From: Bartonella senegalensis OS02
GTDB lineage: Bacteria > Pseudomonadota > Alphaproteobacteria > Rhizobiales > Rhizobiaceae
Direction: 5' to 3'
Assembly (NCBI RefSeq): GCF_000312545.1
Contig: NZ_HE997540.1
Location: forward strand, 133,908-197,907
DNA: 64,000 nucleotides
The notes below the pieces were generated by a model, which searched no databases, had not been told where the DNA came from, and was given only the letters and a program-made list of their open reading frames with translations. The position numbers and the translations under genes were made by a program. Numbering within the stretch: the stretch's first letter is position 1; every line of letters starts with the position of its first letter. Shown here one piece after another: positions 8,467 to 19,360 of this stretch.

Positions 8467-10821
8467 GTGAAAGCGTTAGTAAGTAAGAAAATGATTCTGA
8501 TAAAATTACCTGCACTTGCCTTTAAAATTATTATGGGCTGTGTCTTAAGTCTATTTTTATCCTGTTCTACAAACGCCAAAAACCCTACTCTTCTTGCTCA
8601 AAATCACAGCCAAAATCCTGTAAGTCCTCTCTTGCTTTCTGCAGATGAACTCATCTACAATCGTGATGAAAATACTGTTTCTGCACAAGGAAATGTGCAA
8701 ATCGAATATGATGGCAATAAAGTTATCGCAAGAAAAGTCACTTATAATCAAAAAACAGGGCGTATTATCGCACAAGGAAACGTTGAAATTGTTCAAAAAG
8801 ACGGTAATAAAATTTATTCAAATCAGATTGATATGACCAAAGATTTTGGCGAAGGCTTCGTAAATGCCTTACGTATCGATACAGCTACAAACATCCATTT
8901 TGCGGCAACAAGTGCTACGCGTAGCAATAACCAGATAACAGTCTTCGACAATGCCACCTATACAGCCTGTGAACCTTGCTCTTATAAACCAGATAAAGAC
9001 GTCCTTTGGAAAATTAAAGCAAGAAAAATTATCTGGAATAACATTACAAAAAAAATTCGCTTTGAAAATAGTCGTTTTGAAGTTTTTGGTGTACCGATAG
9101 CACAGCTTCCAACTTTTGAGCTCTATGATCCAACGGTACGGCGTGCTAGCGGTTTCCTTGCGCCTCATTTTTTTTATACTGATTATCTCGGTATGGGCAT
9201 CAAAAATTCTTATTTCTGGAATCTTGCTCCCCATTATGATTTCACGCTTTCCTCCACAGTCTATAGCCAACAAGGTCTTTTAACCGAGGGGGAATGGCGT
9301 CAACGTTTTCAAACGGGCAATTACAACATTCGCTTCGCTCATATAGACCAAATGAGACCACAAAACTTTGATAATGATATGATTGATGCACAGCATAAAA
9401 ACCGTTATATGCTTGCAACAAAGGGGGATTTTCGTCTTAATTCACGCTGGACTTATGGATGGGATATTCTTGCCCAATCTGATCGACATTTTAGTCGTGC
9501 TTATAAACTTGAAAATTATAGGGATCCTATACAGCTCTCTCAGCTTTATCTTAATGGTCTTGCAGGTAAAAACCACTTTGACATGCGTTTTTACCATTTC
9601 AAGGTTCAAGATTTGATTTTGAATGACCCTGATCATGAACGCCACTCTCGACAAGCGTGGGTTCTCCCTCAAATTGACTATTCTTTCACTCCAGATGAAT
9701 CAATCTATGGCGGATTGCTTACTTTTCATAGTAATATGCAATCAATTTATCGTCGTCATACTGACTTTAGCGCTAGTAAATGGAACAACCATTCACTTAA
9801 TTCTTTTAGACTTTCTGGTCTCGCGGGAAATAGTTTTCGTTTAACAAACGAGATCGAGTGGAAAAAACGCTTTACCATGCATGGTGGTCTCATATTAACC
9901 CCTCTTCTCTCTTTACGTGCTGATATCATAACAACAAATATGCACGACAACGAGAATGCTCATATAATAAATGACTCCTTATCAACACTCCGTGGTTCAG
10001 CACTGCGCGGCATGGCAAATGCTGGTTTAGAAGTACGCTATCCATTCCTCATTACATTTGATAGTTCTACGCATATTATAGAACCAACCGCACAAATTTT
10101 TATACGTAATAATGAAAAATATATTGGACAAATCCCCAATGAAGATGCGCAAAGCTTTATATTTGATGCAACCACTCTCTTTCAACGGGATAAGTTCTCT
10201 GGTTATGACCGCGTAGAAGGTGGGACAAGAGCTAATATAGGACTAAGATATTCTGGAAATTTCAACAATGATTGGTCCCTCTATGGTGTTATTGGACAAT
10301 CCTTTCATCTTGCAGGGAAAAACTCTTTTGCAGAAAGGGACTTTGTTAATGTAGGCACTCATTCGAGCCTTGAAGCAACACGTTCAGACTATGTTGCAAT
10401 GTTTGGTGCAAATCATAAGAATGGTTTTTCCTTGGAAGCTCGTGGGCGTTTTGATAAAAAAACGGGAGCAATTCGCCGTAGTGAAATTGAAGCGTCACAG
10501 AAATGGCAAAATTTCTCAGCAGCTGTGCAATATGCCTATATTGCCAGCCAACCAAACTATGAACATCCACAAGAACGCCAGGAGATTTCTTTTCAAACTG
10601 GTATTAAACTGGCTCACTTTTGGTCTCTTAATAGCAATGCCGGTTACGATTTAATATCCAGTACATTTGTAAAGCGAGGAATCAGCTTGAGTTATGCAGA
10701 TGAATGTTTCGGGCTAACATTTGGTTATCAGCAAGTAGCTCATCCAGGGGAAAAAACACCTTTGCAAAACTTTAATTTCTCTCTTTCATTGCGTACAATT
10801 GCAGATATCGGAAAAAAATAA
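8467..10821 (+). CDS. lptD: LPS-assembly outer-membrane protein LptD
   Basis: A 784-residue protein with a GTG start right after lptG, then a signal peptide with hydrophobic core (IIMGCVLSLFLSC). Residues ~55-130 form the periplasmic OstA/LptA-like jellyroll (LLSADELIYNRDENTVSAQG, then GRIIAQGNVEI). The rest is the beta-barrel that inserts LPS in the outer leaflet together with LptE. Cysteines in TACEPCSY and later in ADECFG are placed like the disulphide-forming cysteines of LptD. The C-terminal barrel ends with alternating hydrophobic residues (NFSLSLRTIADIG). The neighbouring SurA-type chaperone is the known helper for LptD folding. Confidence 0.95.
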   Translation: MKALVSKKMILIKLPALAFKIIMGCVLSLFLSCSTNAKNPTLLAQNHSQNPVSPLLLSADELIYNRDENTVSAQGNVQIEYDGNKVIARKVTYNQKTGRIIAQGNVEIVQKDGNKIYSNQIDMTKDFGEGFVNALRIDTATNIHFAATSATRSNNQITVFDNATYTACEPCSYKPDKDVLWKIKARKIIWNNITKKIRFENSRFEVFGVPIAQLPTFELYDPTVRRASGFLAPHFFYTDYLGMGIKNSYFWNLAPHYDFTLSSTVYSQQGLLTEGEWRQRFQTGNYNIRFAHIDQMRPQNFDNDMIDAQHKNRYMLATKGDFRLNSRWTYGWDILAQSDRHFSRAYKLENYRDPIQLSQLYLNGLAGKNHFDMRFYHFKVQDLILNDPDHERHSRQAWVLPQIDYSFTPDESIYGGLLTFHSNMQSIYRRHTDFSASKWNNHSLNSFRLSGLAGNSFRLTNEIEWKKRFTMHGGLILTPLLSLRADIITTNMHDNENAHIINDSLSTLRGSALRGMANAGLEVRYPFLITFDSSTHIIEPTAQIFIRNNEKYIGQIPNEDAQSFIFDATTLFQRDKFSGYDRVEGGTRANIGLRYSGNFNNDWSLYGVIGQSFHLAGKNSFAERDFVNVGTHSSLEATRSDYVAMFGANHKNGFSLEARGRFDKKTGAIRRSEIEASQKWQNFSAAVQYAYIASQPNYEHPQERQEISFQTGIKLAHFWSLNSNAGYDLISSTFVKRGISLSYADECFGLTFGYQQVAHPGEKTPLQNFNFSLSLRTIADIGKK

Positions 10822-10918
10822 AATCAGATTTATAAAGAGAATGTACAGGGAATGTAACTTATCATTGTTTTTATAAAAAAAACGTATATTTTAAGTCATT
10901 GGTGAGAATTGATAAACA

Positions 10919-11893
10919 ATGCGAAAGCCTAATTCTATGAACAAGTTGAAAAAGCGTATTCTTGCTTTATTTTTTATTGCATCTTTAAGCGTGAGCAACC
11001 TAATGGTTAGTGAATTTTTAATTTCACCGGTCTTCGCACAGACTGCCATTGTTGTCACAGTCAATGGTAATCCTATCACAAATTATGATATTCAAAGACG
11101 AACAGCTTTTCTCAGATTGCAACAAAAGCAAGGCAATCTCTTTGAGCAAGCTAAAAATGAACTTATCAATGAAGCCCTCAAAAATACCGAAATAAAGCGT
11201 CGAAATATTGAGGTGAGCAATGATGAGGTTGATAAAGCTTTTGAAAATTTTGCAATACAAAATAATATGGCTGTTGATCAACTCAATCAGATTCTGATTC
11301 AAAATGATATCACAGTACAACATTTTAAGGATTACATCCGTGGACAAATAGGATGGGGACGCCTTGTTAATGCACGTTATCAAGCTGAAATGGGTATGAT
11401 CAGCGAACAAGAAGCCGTACGCAGAATATTAAAAAATGGTGGTGTCAAACCTTCAACCAATGAATATACACTACAGCGCATTATTTTCGTCATTCCTGCG
11501 CATCGTCGTTCAGAAATTTTTGAAAGACGCCAAAGGGAAGCGAACAGTTTCCGCGCACATTTCCGTGGATGCGCGAATTCTCAGAAGCAGGCAAAGGGCA
11601 TTTTAGATGTTACTATTCGCCACTTGGGAAAATTTCTCGAACCACAGCTTCCTAGTGCATGGGAACAAGCTATTCTTGCAACGCCTGTTGGAAAAATGAC
11701 TCAATTTCAGGAAACAACGGATGGAATTGAAGCAGTTGCTGTTTGTAAAATAAAAAGAGTTTCTGATGATTACGTTGCTCGACTCATCTTTTCCCTTCAA
11801 GATAATAAGCAAAAGAGCCCGCAAAAACTTGAAATGTTAAGTGAAAAATATTTAAAAGAATTGCGGCAAGTAGCGCTTATTAGAAGTTCATAA
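10919..11893 (+). CDS. SurA-type periplasmic chaperone / peptidyl-prolyl isomerase
   Basis: 324 residues with a signal peptide ending near SPVFAQ. The SurA N-terminal domain follows: VVTVNGNPITNYDIQRR, then LINEALKNTEIKRRNIEVSNDEV. The parvulin-like region (about 175-290) is weakly conserved; LPSAWEQAILATPVGKMTQF is its most recognisable part, so isomerase activity is uncertain. SurA escorts outer-membrane proteins, notably LptD, across the periplasm, which fits its place directly after lptD. The start may be the ATG at 10919 or the in-frame ATG at 10937. The stop overlaps the pdxA start by one base. Confidence 0.85.
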   Translation: MRKPNSMNKLKKRILALFFIASLSVSNLMVSEFLISPVFAQTAIVVTVNGNPITNYDIQRRTAFLRLQQKQGNLFEQAKNELINEALKNTEIKRRNIEVSNDEVDKAFENFAIQNNMAVDQLNQILIQNDITVQHFKDYIRGQIGWGRLVNARYQAEMGMISEQEAVRRILKNGGVKPSTNEYTLQRIIFVIPAHRRSEIFERRQREANSFRAHFRGCANSQKQAKGILDVTIRHLGKFLEPQLPSAWEQAILATPVGKMTQFQETTDGIEAVAVCKIKRVSDDYVARLIFSLQDNKQKSPQKLEMLSEKYLKELRQVALIRSS

Positions 11894-12906
11894 TGGCTGC
11901 ACTTGTTGTTAGTGGTGGTGATCCTGCCGGAATTGGTCCTGAAATAGCACTGAAAGCGTGGAATTTGCGTGCCACACATCAAATTCCGCCTTTTGTTCTT
12001 ATCGCTGATCCAGATGTTATTCGTGCACGTGCGCGTTTCTTACAGATTGACGTCACAGTAGAATCTGTTTTAACAGATAACCTTGCGAAAAACTTCCAAG
12101 AAGCTCTTCCTGTAATACCTTTAAAAAACCGGCAAAGTGATCAACTAGGATTGCCTTCACATGGAAATGCTGCTGGAATTATTGAAGCGATCAAGCGTGG
12201 CGTTCAGTTGATTCAAAGTGGTCATGCTTGTGCACTTGTCACTTGCCCTATTGCAAAAAAAAGCCTTTATGATACCGGATTTGAATTTCTCGGTCATACA
12301 GAGTTTTTAGCCGATTTAGCCCATCAAACTTCCGATAAATGTTATCATCCGGTTATGATGTTATCTGGACCTCGATTAAAGACAGTGCCTATTACCGTTC
12401 ATATTCCATTCAATAAAGTTCCCTCACATCTTAGCCAGCATTTAATCATAGAGACGGCACTCATTACTGAAAAAAACTTAAGAACGCGATTTAAAATATC
12501 TTCACCCCGTCTAGCTGTTGCTGGATTGAATCCTCATGCTGGAGAAGAAGGAGCAATAGGAAAAGAAGAGTTTGAAATTATCATTCCTGCTATTGAAACT
12601 CTTAAAAATAAAGGACTTAATATTGTAGGTCCCTTGCCTGCCGATACAATGTTCCATGAGTGCGCACGAAAAACATATGATGTTGCCCTTTGCATGTATC
12701 ATGATCAAGCCCTTATCCCTGTTAAAACATTAGACTTTGATGCCACTGTCAATGTCACTTTAGGGCTGCCTTTTATTCGTACTTCTCCAGATCATGGAAC
12801 TGCTTTTGATATTGCTGATAAAGGAATAGCCTCTCCTGAAAGCTTTATTGCTGCTCTTAAACTTGCACATCAACTGGCAAAAAATAGTTTTACACCATGC
12901 CAATAG
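11893..12906 (+). CDS. pdxA: 4-hydroxythreonine-4-phosphate dehydrogenase
   Basis: 337 residues, normal for PdxA. The N-terminus [13 protein letters not shown] is the family hallmark. The metal-binding histidines sit in [17 protein letters not shown] and MYHDQALIP, and the NAD-region pattern [13 protein letters not shown] is present. It oxidises 4-phosphohydroxy-L-threonine in the DXP-independent-of-Dxs route step of pyridoxal phosphate synthesis. The ATG overlaps the stop of the SurA-type gene (TAATG) and its 3' end overlaps rsmA by ten bases, so pdxA-rsmA are coupled, as in enterobacteria and rhizobia. Confidence 0.95.
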   Translation: MAALVVSGGDPAGIGPEIALKAWNLRATHQIPPFVLIADPDVIRARARFLQIDVTVESVLTDNLAKNFQEALPVIPLKNRQSDQLGLPSHGNAAGIIEAIKRGVQLIQSGHACALVTCPIAKKSLYDTGFEFLGHTEFLADLAHQTSDKCYHPVMMLSGPRLKTVPITVHIPFNKVPSHLSQHLIIETALITEKNLRTRFKISSPRLAVAGLNPHAGEEGAIGKEEFEIIIPAIETLKNKGLNIVGPLPADTMFHECARKTYDVALCMYHDQALIPVKTLDFDATVNVTLGLPFIRTSPDHGTAFDIADKGIASPESFIAALKLAHQLAKNSFTPCQ

Positions 12907-13727
12907 ATAACCTCCCTCCTCTTCGTGAGGTCATTGAAACATATGGATTGCAAGCGCATAAATCCTTGGGTCAAAATTTTCTTTTTGATCTGAATTTAAC
13001 ATCTAAAATTGCCCATCAAGCAGGAAATATAGAAGGAAAACCTGTTATTGAAGTGGGACCAGGTCCTGGAGGATTGACACGCGCCTTGCTTGCAAAAGGT
13101 GCCATTGTAACAGCAATCGAGCGTGATGAACGTTGTATACCAGCTCTTTTAGAGATAGAAAAGCACTATCCACAAAAACTAAAAATCATTTGTAATGATG
13201 CTCTAAAACAAGATTTTTCAAAACTGTTTGAAACATCTCCAGAAAAACCACGCATTATTGCAAATCTTCCTTATAATATTGGAACACAACTCTTATTAAA
13301 TTGGTTGTTAGCTGAACCATGGCCTCCTTTTTATGAATCCATGACATTGATGTTTCAGCGTGAAGTTGCACAACGTATTACGGCAAAACCTCAATCCGCC
13401 CATTACGGACGTCTAAGTGTCTTAACCGGATGGCGTACCGTTGCTAAAATTGCTTTTGATGTCCCTCCTCAAGCCTTTACACCAGCCCCTAAAATAACTT
13501 CTTCTGTTGTTCATATCATGCCGCGAATACAACCTCTCACCTGCTCCGCACAAAAATTAAGCTTTGTAACAAAAACCGCTTTTGGACAAAGACGAAAAAT
13601 GCTTCGTCAAAATCTTAAAAAGCTTGGAGGTGAAGTGCTTTTAGAAAAAGCTGGTATCGATGCAGCACGCCGTGCGGAAACGCTCTCAATTTCCGAATTT
13701 GTGACTTTAGCTAATTTGGTGACCTAA
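12897..13727 (+). CDS. rsmA: 16S rRNA (adenine(1518)-N6/adenine(1519)-N6)-dimethyltransferase
   Basis: 276 residues. Seen motifs: SLGQNFL near residue 19, the SAM-binding [12 protein letters not shown] (motif I), and IANLPYNI (motif IV) around residue 120, all diagnostic of KsgA/RsmA. The C-terminal helical domain contains [13 protein letters not shown]. The enzyme dimethylates two adjacent adenines in helix 45 of 16S rRNA late in 30S assembly; its loss gives kasugamycin resistance in other bacteria. It is the last gene of the plus-strand operon and converges on gmk, 37 bases away. Confidence 0.96.
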   Translation: MPIDNLPPLREVIETYGLQAHKSLGQNFLFDLNLTSKIAHQAGNIEGKPVIEVGPGPGGLTRALLAKGAIVTAIERDERCIPALLEIEKHYPQKLKIICNDALKQDFSKLFETSPEKPRIIANLPYNIGTQLLLNWLLAEPWPPFYESMTLMFQREVAQRITAKPQSAHYGRLSVLTGWRTVAKIAFDVPPQAFTPAPKITSSVVHIMPRIQPLTCSAQKLSFVTKTAFGQRRKMLRQNLKKLGGEVLLEKAGIDAARRAETLSISEFVTLANLVT

Positions 13728-13764
13728 AAAGCTTAACTTTATTTTTTCCAAAACAATAAGGACA

Positions 13765-14433
13765 TTAATCAATCTTTTCAGCAATAAGCCCATTAATAAA
13801 AGATTCAAGAAAGGTACAACGTTCGCGTTTTACTGTTTCTGCTAAATAAATCGATTGAATAAGTGAAATGGATTGATTTAAATCTTCGTTAATAACTACA
13901 TAATCATAAGAACACCAATGCTGCATTTCCGTTCGCGCATTTTTCAATCGTAAATTGATGATCTCTTGGCTATCTTCTGCTCGACGATGTAAACGTGAAA
14001 TGAGCTCTTTCATTGATGGTGGAAGAATAAAAACAGAGACAGTGTCTCCTGGCATCTTTTTTTGAAGCTGTTTTGTGCCTTGATAATCAATATCAAATAA
14101 CATATCTCTCCCCGCATTCAACACATTTTCAACGCTTTCGCGTAAAGTGCCATAATAATTCCCATGAACTTCTGCCCATTCAATAAACTCATCACCATCA
14201 CGTTTGCGTTCAAACTCTTTTTTTGAAATAAAATGATAATGAAGACCATTCACCTCACTTGGACGTCTTTGTCGTGTTGTCATGCTTACGGAGAGTTCTA
14301 ATTTTCCATCTTTCAAAAGTAACCGAGAAAGAGTTGATTTACCAGCACCTGAAGGCGAAGAGAGAATAAATAAAAAACCGCGGCGTTGATTTGTTTTTTT
14401 AGTACTCAATGCATTCTCAAAGAAGGTCATCAT
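13765..14433 (-). CDS. gmk: guanylate kinase
   Basis: 222 residues. A P-loop [10 protein letters not shown] lies at about residues 25-34, followed by [19 protein letters not shown], the GMP-binding region of guanylate kinases. [12 protein letters not shown] and [10 protein letters not shown] complete the fold. It phosphorylates GMP to GDP, supplying GTP and the (p)ppGpp pool. It lies downstream of mltG on the same strand with a gap of 67 bases. The first ten residues before the domain may be dispensable, and an alternative start at the second Met is possible. Confidence 0.96.
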   Translation of the reverse strand: MMTFFENALSTKKTNQRRGFLFILSSPSGAGKSTLSRLLLKDGKLELSVSMTTRQRRPSEVNGLHYHFISKKEFERKRDGDEFIEWAEVHGNYYGTLRESVENVLNAGRDMLFDIDYQGTKQLQKKMPGDTVSVFILPPSMKELISRLHRRAEDSQEIINLRLKNARTEMQHWCSYDYVVINEDLNQSISLIQSIYLAETVKRERCTFLESFINGLIAEKID

Positions 14434-14500
14434 ATCGTTCTACTTTTTAAACTTTTCTTCAAACTTCAATAACACGCTTTCTACAGTCCCCCCCAAAAAA

Positions 14501-15628
14501 TTAATGCGTTGCTTTTAATGCACGCCATTTGCGGACATTTATATTATGCTCCTCTAAAGTTCTAGAAAAAACATGCCCTCCAGAACCATCAGCTACAAAA
14601 TAGAGCACATCACTGCTTGGTAAACGCGCCACCGCTTTCAAAGAATCTTTGCCTGGATTGGCAATAGCTGTTGGTGGCAAACCCTTAATTTTATATGTAT
14701 TATAGGGTGTTTCCTTCTCAAGATCTGAACGGTAAATTGCACGACCGGATGGCAGTCCTTTTCCACCAAAGAGACCATAAATCACTGTTGGATCAGATTG
14801 AAGACGCATATGTTTTGCAAGACGGTTATAAAATACCGCAGCAACCTTTGGTCGTTCTGCTGCAATTCCTGTTTCTTTCTCAACAATTGATGCCAATATA
14901 ACAAATTCATCAATAGATTTGATTGGTAAATCAGGTGAGCGTGTAGCCCATATAGCATGAATGAGTTTTGTCTGTCCTTCACGCAGTCTGTTTATAATTT
15001 CCTTACGCGTTGTTCCCCGAATAAAACGAACAGTATCCGTCATCAAACTGCCTTCTGGAGGCAAAACTCTTGGAAGATCTCCAATCAAGATTTCATTAGC
15101 AGCTAATCGATCAAAAACTTGTTGAACCGTTAACCCCTCTGGGACTGTAAATGTATATTCAATAGATTTCCCCTTCACTAGGATATCCATAATATCTCGC
15201 ATAGAAGCATATGCTGGTATTAAATACTCACCAGCCTTAAGATGTGTTGTTTTTTGATGGTAACCAACTCCATAAATAAAAACATCAGATGATCGAATGA
15301 AACCGTGTTTTTCAAGAAGTAAAGCAATTTCACGAATTCCTGTTCCCGGATAGATTAGGACAACTTGTTCTTTCTGCATCATCCCCTTTTCTTCAAAAAT
15401 AATTTTTCCAATATAAAGAGGAATACTTATGGCCAAAACAAAAACCACAATAAGCATTAGAAAAAAATGACCAAGAATAACCAACGGATTACGAACGATA
15501 GACGACTTTCTCCGTTTCTTATATGCTAACAGACTCTTACTATCTACTCTATGATTCGAAGAGGAATCATTTACGTCCTTCAGCGGTCTTTGATTGTTCA
15601 CATCGGACACAACTATCACCCTCAACAA
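14501..15628 (-). CDS. mltG: endolytic murein transglycosylase
   Basis: 375 residues: a basic cytoplasmic tail, one membrane helix (about 49-73), then the periplasmic YceG domain. The catalytic region ILASIVEKETG is at about residues 244-254, and further signatures are RLAKHMRLQSDPTVIYG, KGLPPTAIANPGKDSL and LYFVADGSGGHVFS. MltG cleaves nascent glycan strands and is thought to set their final length. Gene order fabF-mltG-gmk matches other rhizobia. The serine- and basic-rich N-terminal tail of about 45 residues is cytoplasmic and unremarkable. Confidence 0.95.
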   Translation of the reverse strand: MLRVIVVSDVNNQRPLKDVNDSSSNHRVDSKSLLAYKKRRKSSIVRNPLVILGHFFLMLIVVFVLAISIPLYIGKIIFEEKGMMQKEQVVLIYPGTGIREIALLLEKHGFIRSSDVFIYGVGYHQKTTHLKAGEYLIPAYASMRDIMDILVKGKSIEYTFTVPEGLTVQQVFDRLAANEILIGDLPRVLPPEGSLMTDTVRFIRGTTRKEIINRLREGQTKLIHAIWATRSPDLPIKSIDEFVILASIVEKETGIAAERPKVAAVFYNRLAKHMRLQSDPTVIYGLFGGKGLPSGRAIYRSDLEKETPYNTYKIKGLPPTAIANPGKDSLKAVARLPSSDVLYFVADGSGGHVFSRTLEEHNINVRKWRALKATH

Positions 15629-15709
15629 ATTTTAAGTATTACAATTATAATCTTCTCGCTTAAATTTTTATAATAAATTAGAAAATGCAGAAATAAATAA
15701 AAATATTTA

Positions 15710-16972
15710 TTATTCTGCAAAACGCCGCATCACTAAAGAGGCATTTGTACCGCCAAATCCAAAGGAATTGGACAAAACCGTATCAATTTTTCGTTCGCGT
15801 GGTTTATGTGGAACAAGATCAATTTTCGTTTCAATTGATGGATTGTCAAGATTAAGTGTTGCTGGAGCTATATTATCTCGTATAGCTAAAACGCAAAAAA
15901 TAGCCTCAGCTGCACCAGCTGCACCAAGTAAATGCCCTATCGATGATTTTGTTGATGACATGGAGACTTTTGGTGCATAATCGCCCAAAACACGCTCAAC
16001 AGCCGCCAACTCTATAACATCAGCCATTGTTGATGTCCCGTGGGCGTTAATGTAATCAAGGTCGCTCACATTCACTTGTGCACGCTTAAGCGCAGCCATC
16101 ATACTACGCTGCGCACCCTCACCATTCTCTGAAGGTGCTGTGATGTGGTAAGCATCACCAGATAAACCATAACCAACAATCTCAGCATAAATACGAGCAC
16201 CGCGTTTCTTTGCATGTTCAAGCTCTTCTAAAACAACAATCGCCGCTCCCTCCCCCATCACAAAACCATCACGATCAGCGTCATAAGGACGTGATGCTCG
16301 TTCAGGGTCATCATTACGACAAGTAGAAAGAGCTCGACAAGCAGCAAAACCAGCAAGAGATATTCGATTTATCGGGGATTCAGTGCCGCCTGCTAGCATC
16401 ACATCTGCATCCCCCAACGCAATCAAACGTGCTGCATCACCAATGGCATGCGCCCCTGTTGAACAAGCCGTTACAACCGAATGATTAGGACCACGCAAAC
16501 CGTATTTAATAGACACATAGCCAGAAGCAAGATTGATCAAACGCCCTGGAATAAAAAAAGGAGAAATACGCCGCGGACCTTTATCACGAAGCGTGTAACC
16601 GGCCTCAACAATTCCTTCAATGCCTCCAATACCCGAACCAATTAACACACCTGTGCAAACCTGGTCTTCATCACTTTTTGGAAACCACTCAGCATCTGCA
16701 AGTGCTTGGTCAGCAGCTGCCACTGCATAAACAATAAATGCATCAACCTTACGCTGTTCTTTAGGCTCCATATGCAAATCAGCATTATATGTGCCATTTG
16801 TCCCATCCCCTACGGGGATACGTGCAGCAATCTGGCAAGATAAGTCGGATACATCAAATTCACTAATGCGTCGAGTACCACTTTTTCCTTCAAGAAGTCG
16901 CTGCCAACTATATTCAACATCACCAGCCAATGGAGACACCAATCCTAAACCAGTAATAACAACACGCCTCAT
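15710..16972 (-). CDS. fabF: beta-ketoacyl-ACP synthase II
   Basis: 420 residues. The Cys-His-His active site is visible: C170 in VVTACSTGAH, H311 in NAHGTSTMAD and H347 in SSIGHLLGAAG. The glycine-rich C-terminus NSFGFGGTNASL is typical. It condenses malonyl-ACP with acyl-ACP, elongating up to C18 chains (cis-vaccenate precursor). It lies 109 bases downstream of acpP on the same strand, part of the fabD-fabG-acpP-fabF cluster. Confidence 0.97.
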   Translation of the reverse strand: MRRVVITGLGLVSPLAGDVEYSWQRLLEGKSGTRRISEFDVSDLSCQIAARIPVGDGTNGTYNADLHMEPKEQRKVDAFIVYAVAAADQALADAEWFPKSDEDQVCTGVLIGSGIGGIEGIVEAGYTLRDKGPRRISPFFIPGRLINLASGYVSIKYGLRGPNHSVVTACSTGAHAIGDAARLIALGDADVMLAGGTESPINRISLAGFAACRALSTCRNDDPERASRPYDADRDGFVMGEGAAIVVLEELEHAKKRGARIYAEIVGYGLSGDAYHITAPSENGEGAQRSMMAALKRAQVNVSDLDYINAHGTSTMADVIELAAVERVLGDYAPKVSMSSTKSSIGHLLGAAGAAEAIFCVLAIRDNIAPATLNLDNPSIETKIDLVPHKPRERKIDTVLSNSFGFGGTNASLVMRRFAE

Positions 16973-17081
16973 GATTCTGTAACCCTGAATTGAGATTCAC
17001 TCCTCAAAGCTTCCTTCCCCCAATAGCCGCTAAAGAATAGAGGCAAAAGCATCTTAACTTTACACCTTTGCCTTTTAGAAA

Positions 17082-17318
17082 TTATGCAGAAGCTTTATCA
17101 ATAAACTTGACTGCATCACCCACCGTGAAAATCGTTTCAGCAGCTTCATCTGGAATCTCTACACCAAATTCTTCTTCAAAAGCCATAACAAGCTCAACCG
17201 TATCAAGGCTGTCTGCCCCTAGATCATCGATAAAACTTGCATCTTCTACAACCTTATCTGCATTAACCCCAAGATGCTCTACGATAATTTTCTTAACGCG
17301 CTCTACTGTATCACTCAT
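17082..17318 (-). CDS. acpP: acyl carrier protein
   Basis: 78 acidic residues. S37 in [12 protein letters not shown] is the phosphopantetheine attachment site; AcpS, encoded at 47.3-47.7 kb in this window, would load it. It carries growing acyl chains for FabD, FabG and FabF encoded around it, and acyl donors for lipid A and phospholipids. The 262-base gap to fabG suggests its own promoter, common for this highly expressed gene. Confidence 0.98.
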   Translation of the reverse strand: MSDTVERVKKIIVEHLGVNADKVVEDASFIDDLGADSLDTVELVMAFEEEFGVEIPDEAAETIFTVGDAVKFIDKASA

Positions 17319-17580
17319 GTTGAAATCCTCAAATTTATAATATTTCCCATAATTTGGTTAGCTCTATCAAATCGCTTCATTAAGCAATAGATGCTTTAAT
17401 TGTAAAGATTTTAGCAGCAATTTAAAACATCCTGTGGATATCCCCTAAAAAATGAAACAATCTGACCTTCCGACACCAATTGATTAACTCCCCTGGTAAA
17501 GAAACGGATGTTTTTTCTATTTTAATTGCCCCTATCTAAAATAATACGACTTATAAATCAATGTGGAATAACGTAAATAC

Positions 17581-18318
17581 TCAGATCATTGCCATCCCAC
17601 CATTGACATGAAGTGTTTGCCCCGTCACATATGCCGCTTTATCGCTGGCTAAATAAACAGCAGCAAAAGCGATTTCTTCCCCCATTCCCATACGTTTCAT
17701 TGGAATCATAGTCATAATGGCTTCTTTTTGCTTTTCATTTAGTTTGTCGGTCATTGCAGACTTAATAAACCCTGGAGCAATACAATTGACAGTGATATTT
17801 CGTGAAGCAATTTCTTGTGCCAATGCTTTAGAAAAACCTATCAAACCAGCTTTTGCAGCACAGTAATTTGTTTGTCCAGGATTTCCAACAACACCAACAA
17901 TAGAGGTTATGTTAATAACCCGTCCATAGCGACGACGCATCATTGTGTGTATCAATTCACGTGTCAAAATGGAAGCAGCTGTCAGATTGATCGCTAAAAC
18001 ATCATCCCAATCTTGATCCTGCATACGAACAAAAAGACCATCTCTTGTGATTCCAGCATTGTTAACTAAGATATCGACACCCCCCATTTCTCTTTCCGCT
18101 ACTTCAGCCAGTTGTTTAATAGATTTACGGTCAGAAAGATTGGCAGGAAATACAAAAACATCTTTTCCTAAATCTGCAGCTATTTCTTGCAGCTTGTCTT
18201 CACGTGTCCCATGGAGTCCAACAATTGCCCCTTGCGCATGGAAACAACGCGCAATTGCCTCACCAATTCCTCCCGTTGCCCCCGTCACAAGAGCTTTACG
18301 ACCTGTTAATTTAAACAT
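17581..18318 (-). CDS. fabG: 3-oxoacyl-ACP reductase
   Basis: 245 residues of the short-chain dehydrogenase family. The NADPH-binding TGATGGIGEA is at 12-21, NNAG at 86-89, and the catalytic S139, Y152 and K156 are in place (NITSIVG ... NYCAAKAG). It reduces 3-ketoacyl-ACP in the first reductive step of each fatty-acid cycle. It sits 21 bases after fabD and upstream of acpP. Confidence 0.97.
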   Translation of the reverse strand: MFKLTGRKALVTGATGGIGEAIARCFHAQGAIVGLHGTREDKLQEIAADLGKDVFVFPANLSDRKSIKQLAEVAEREMGGVDILVNNAGITRDGLFVRMQDQDWDDVLAINLTAASILTRELIHTMMRRRYGRVINITSIVGVVGNPGQTNYCAAKAGLIGFSKALAQEIASRNITVNCIAPGFIKSAMTDKLNEKQKEAIMTMIPMKRMGMGEEIAFAAVYLASDKAAYVTGQTLHVNGGMAMI

Positions 18319-18339
18319 TTTTTCAGACTCCTTAATAGA

Positions 18340-19287
18340 CTAAATACCAAGCACCTGTAATGCTGCTTCTATTTCCTCCGCTGTCCCAACTGTTAATGCC
18401 TTTACATCCTTATTCATACGACGCGCTAAACCCGTTAATATCCTTCCAGAACCAATTTCAAAAAGCGTATCAACCCCATTGGCACTGATCCACTCAATCG
18501 TTTCACGCCAGCGCACTCTCCCAGTTACTTGTTGGACAAGAAGCGTTACAATACGCTCCGGATCACTTTCTGGTGTAACAGAAACATTGGCAACGAGAGG
18601 AACAATAGGAGCTGTTTTGTTAACAGTCAAAAGTGCATTCTTCATGGCATGAGCAGCAGGCTGCATTAAAGCCGAATGAAAAGGTGCAGAAACAGGAAGA
18701 AGAAGTGCACGTTTAGCACCTTTTTGTGATGCAATCTCTACCGCTGTCTCAACTGCTTTTGCTGCACCTGAGATAACAATTTGCCCACCACCATTATCAT
18801 TAGCTATTTGGCAAAGCCCTTCCTCAACAACAGTTTCACAAATTTCTTCCACATCTTTCTCATCCAAACCAATAAGTGCTGCCATAGAGCCCTCACCAAC
18901 AGCAACAGCATCCTGCATGGCATTTCCACGAATCCGCAAGAGCCTTGCCGTATCAGTAAGACTAAATGTACCAGCAGCACAAAGAGCCGAATATTCCCCT
19001 AAAGAATGGCCTGCAACAAATTTTACCTTCGTTTCTATATTAAGCCCTAATTGTTCCATCACACGAATAACAGCCATGGATACAGCCATTAAAGCTGGTT
19101 GCGCATTTGCTGTTAACGTTAAAACATCTGCTGGCCCTTCAAAAATGATCTCTGATAATTTCTCACCTAAAGCATCATCCACTTCCTCAAAAACCATTCG
19201 CGCTGCAACAAATTGCTCTGTAAGAACTTTTCCCATACCAATAAGCTGACTCCCCTGCCCTGGAAAAGTAAAAGCTGCACCCATCAA
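18340..19287 (-). CDS. fabD: malonyl-CoA:ACP transacylase
   Basis: 315 residues. FPGQGSQ is at residues 8-14, the catalytic S95 lies in AGHSLGEYSAL, and H204 in SAPFHSALM completes the dyad. It transfers malonyl from CoA to AcpP to start and extend fatty acids. It is the first gene of the fab cluster on this strand, 73 bases from the 3' end of the PAP2 phosphatase gene. Confidence 0.97.
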   Translation of the reverse strand: MMGAAFTFPGQGSQLIGMGKVLTEQFVAARMVFEEVDDALGEKLSEIIFEGPADVLTLTANAQPALMAVSMAVIRVMEQLGLNIETKVKFVAGHSLGEYSALCAAGTFSLTDTARLLRIRGNAMQDAVAVGEGSMAALIGLDEKDVEEICETVVEEGLCQIANDNGGGQIVISGAAKAVETAVEIASQKGAKRALLLPVSAPFHSALMQPAAHAMKNALLTVNKTAPIVPLVANVSVTPESDPERIVTLLVQQVTGRVRWRETIEWISANGVDTLFEIGSGRILTGLARRMNKDVKALTVGTAEEIEAALQVLGI

Positions 19288-19360
19288 TCGACTCCTAAAT
19301 TGTTTAATGAAATTGTTTTCTTTTGAGCTGATTTATGGGCACAAATCAAGACAAAGTATC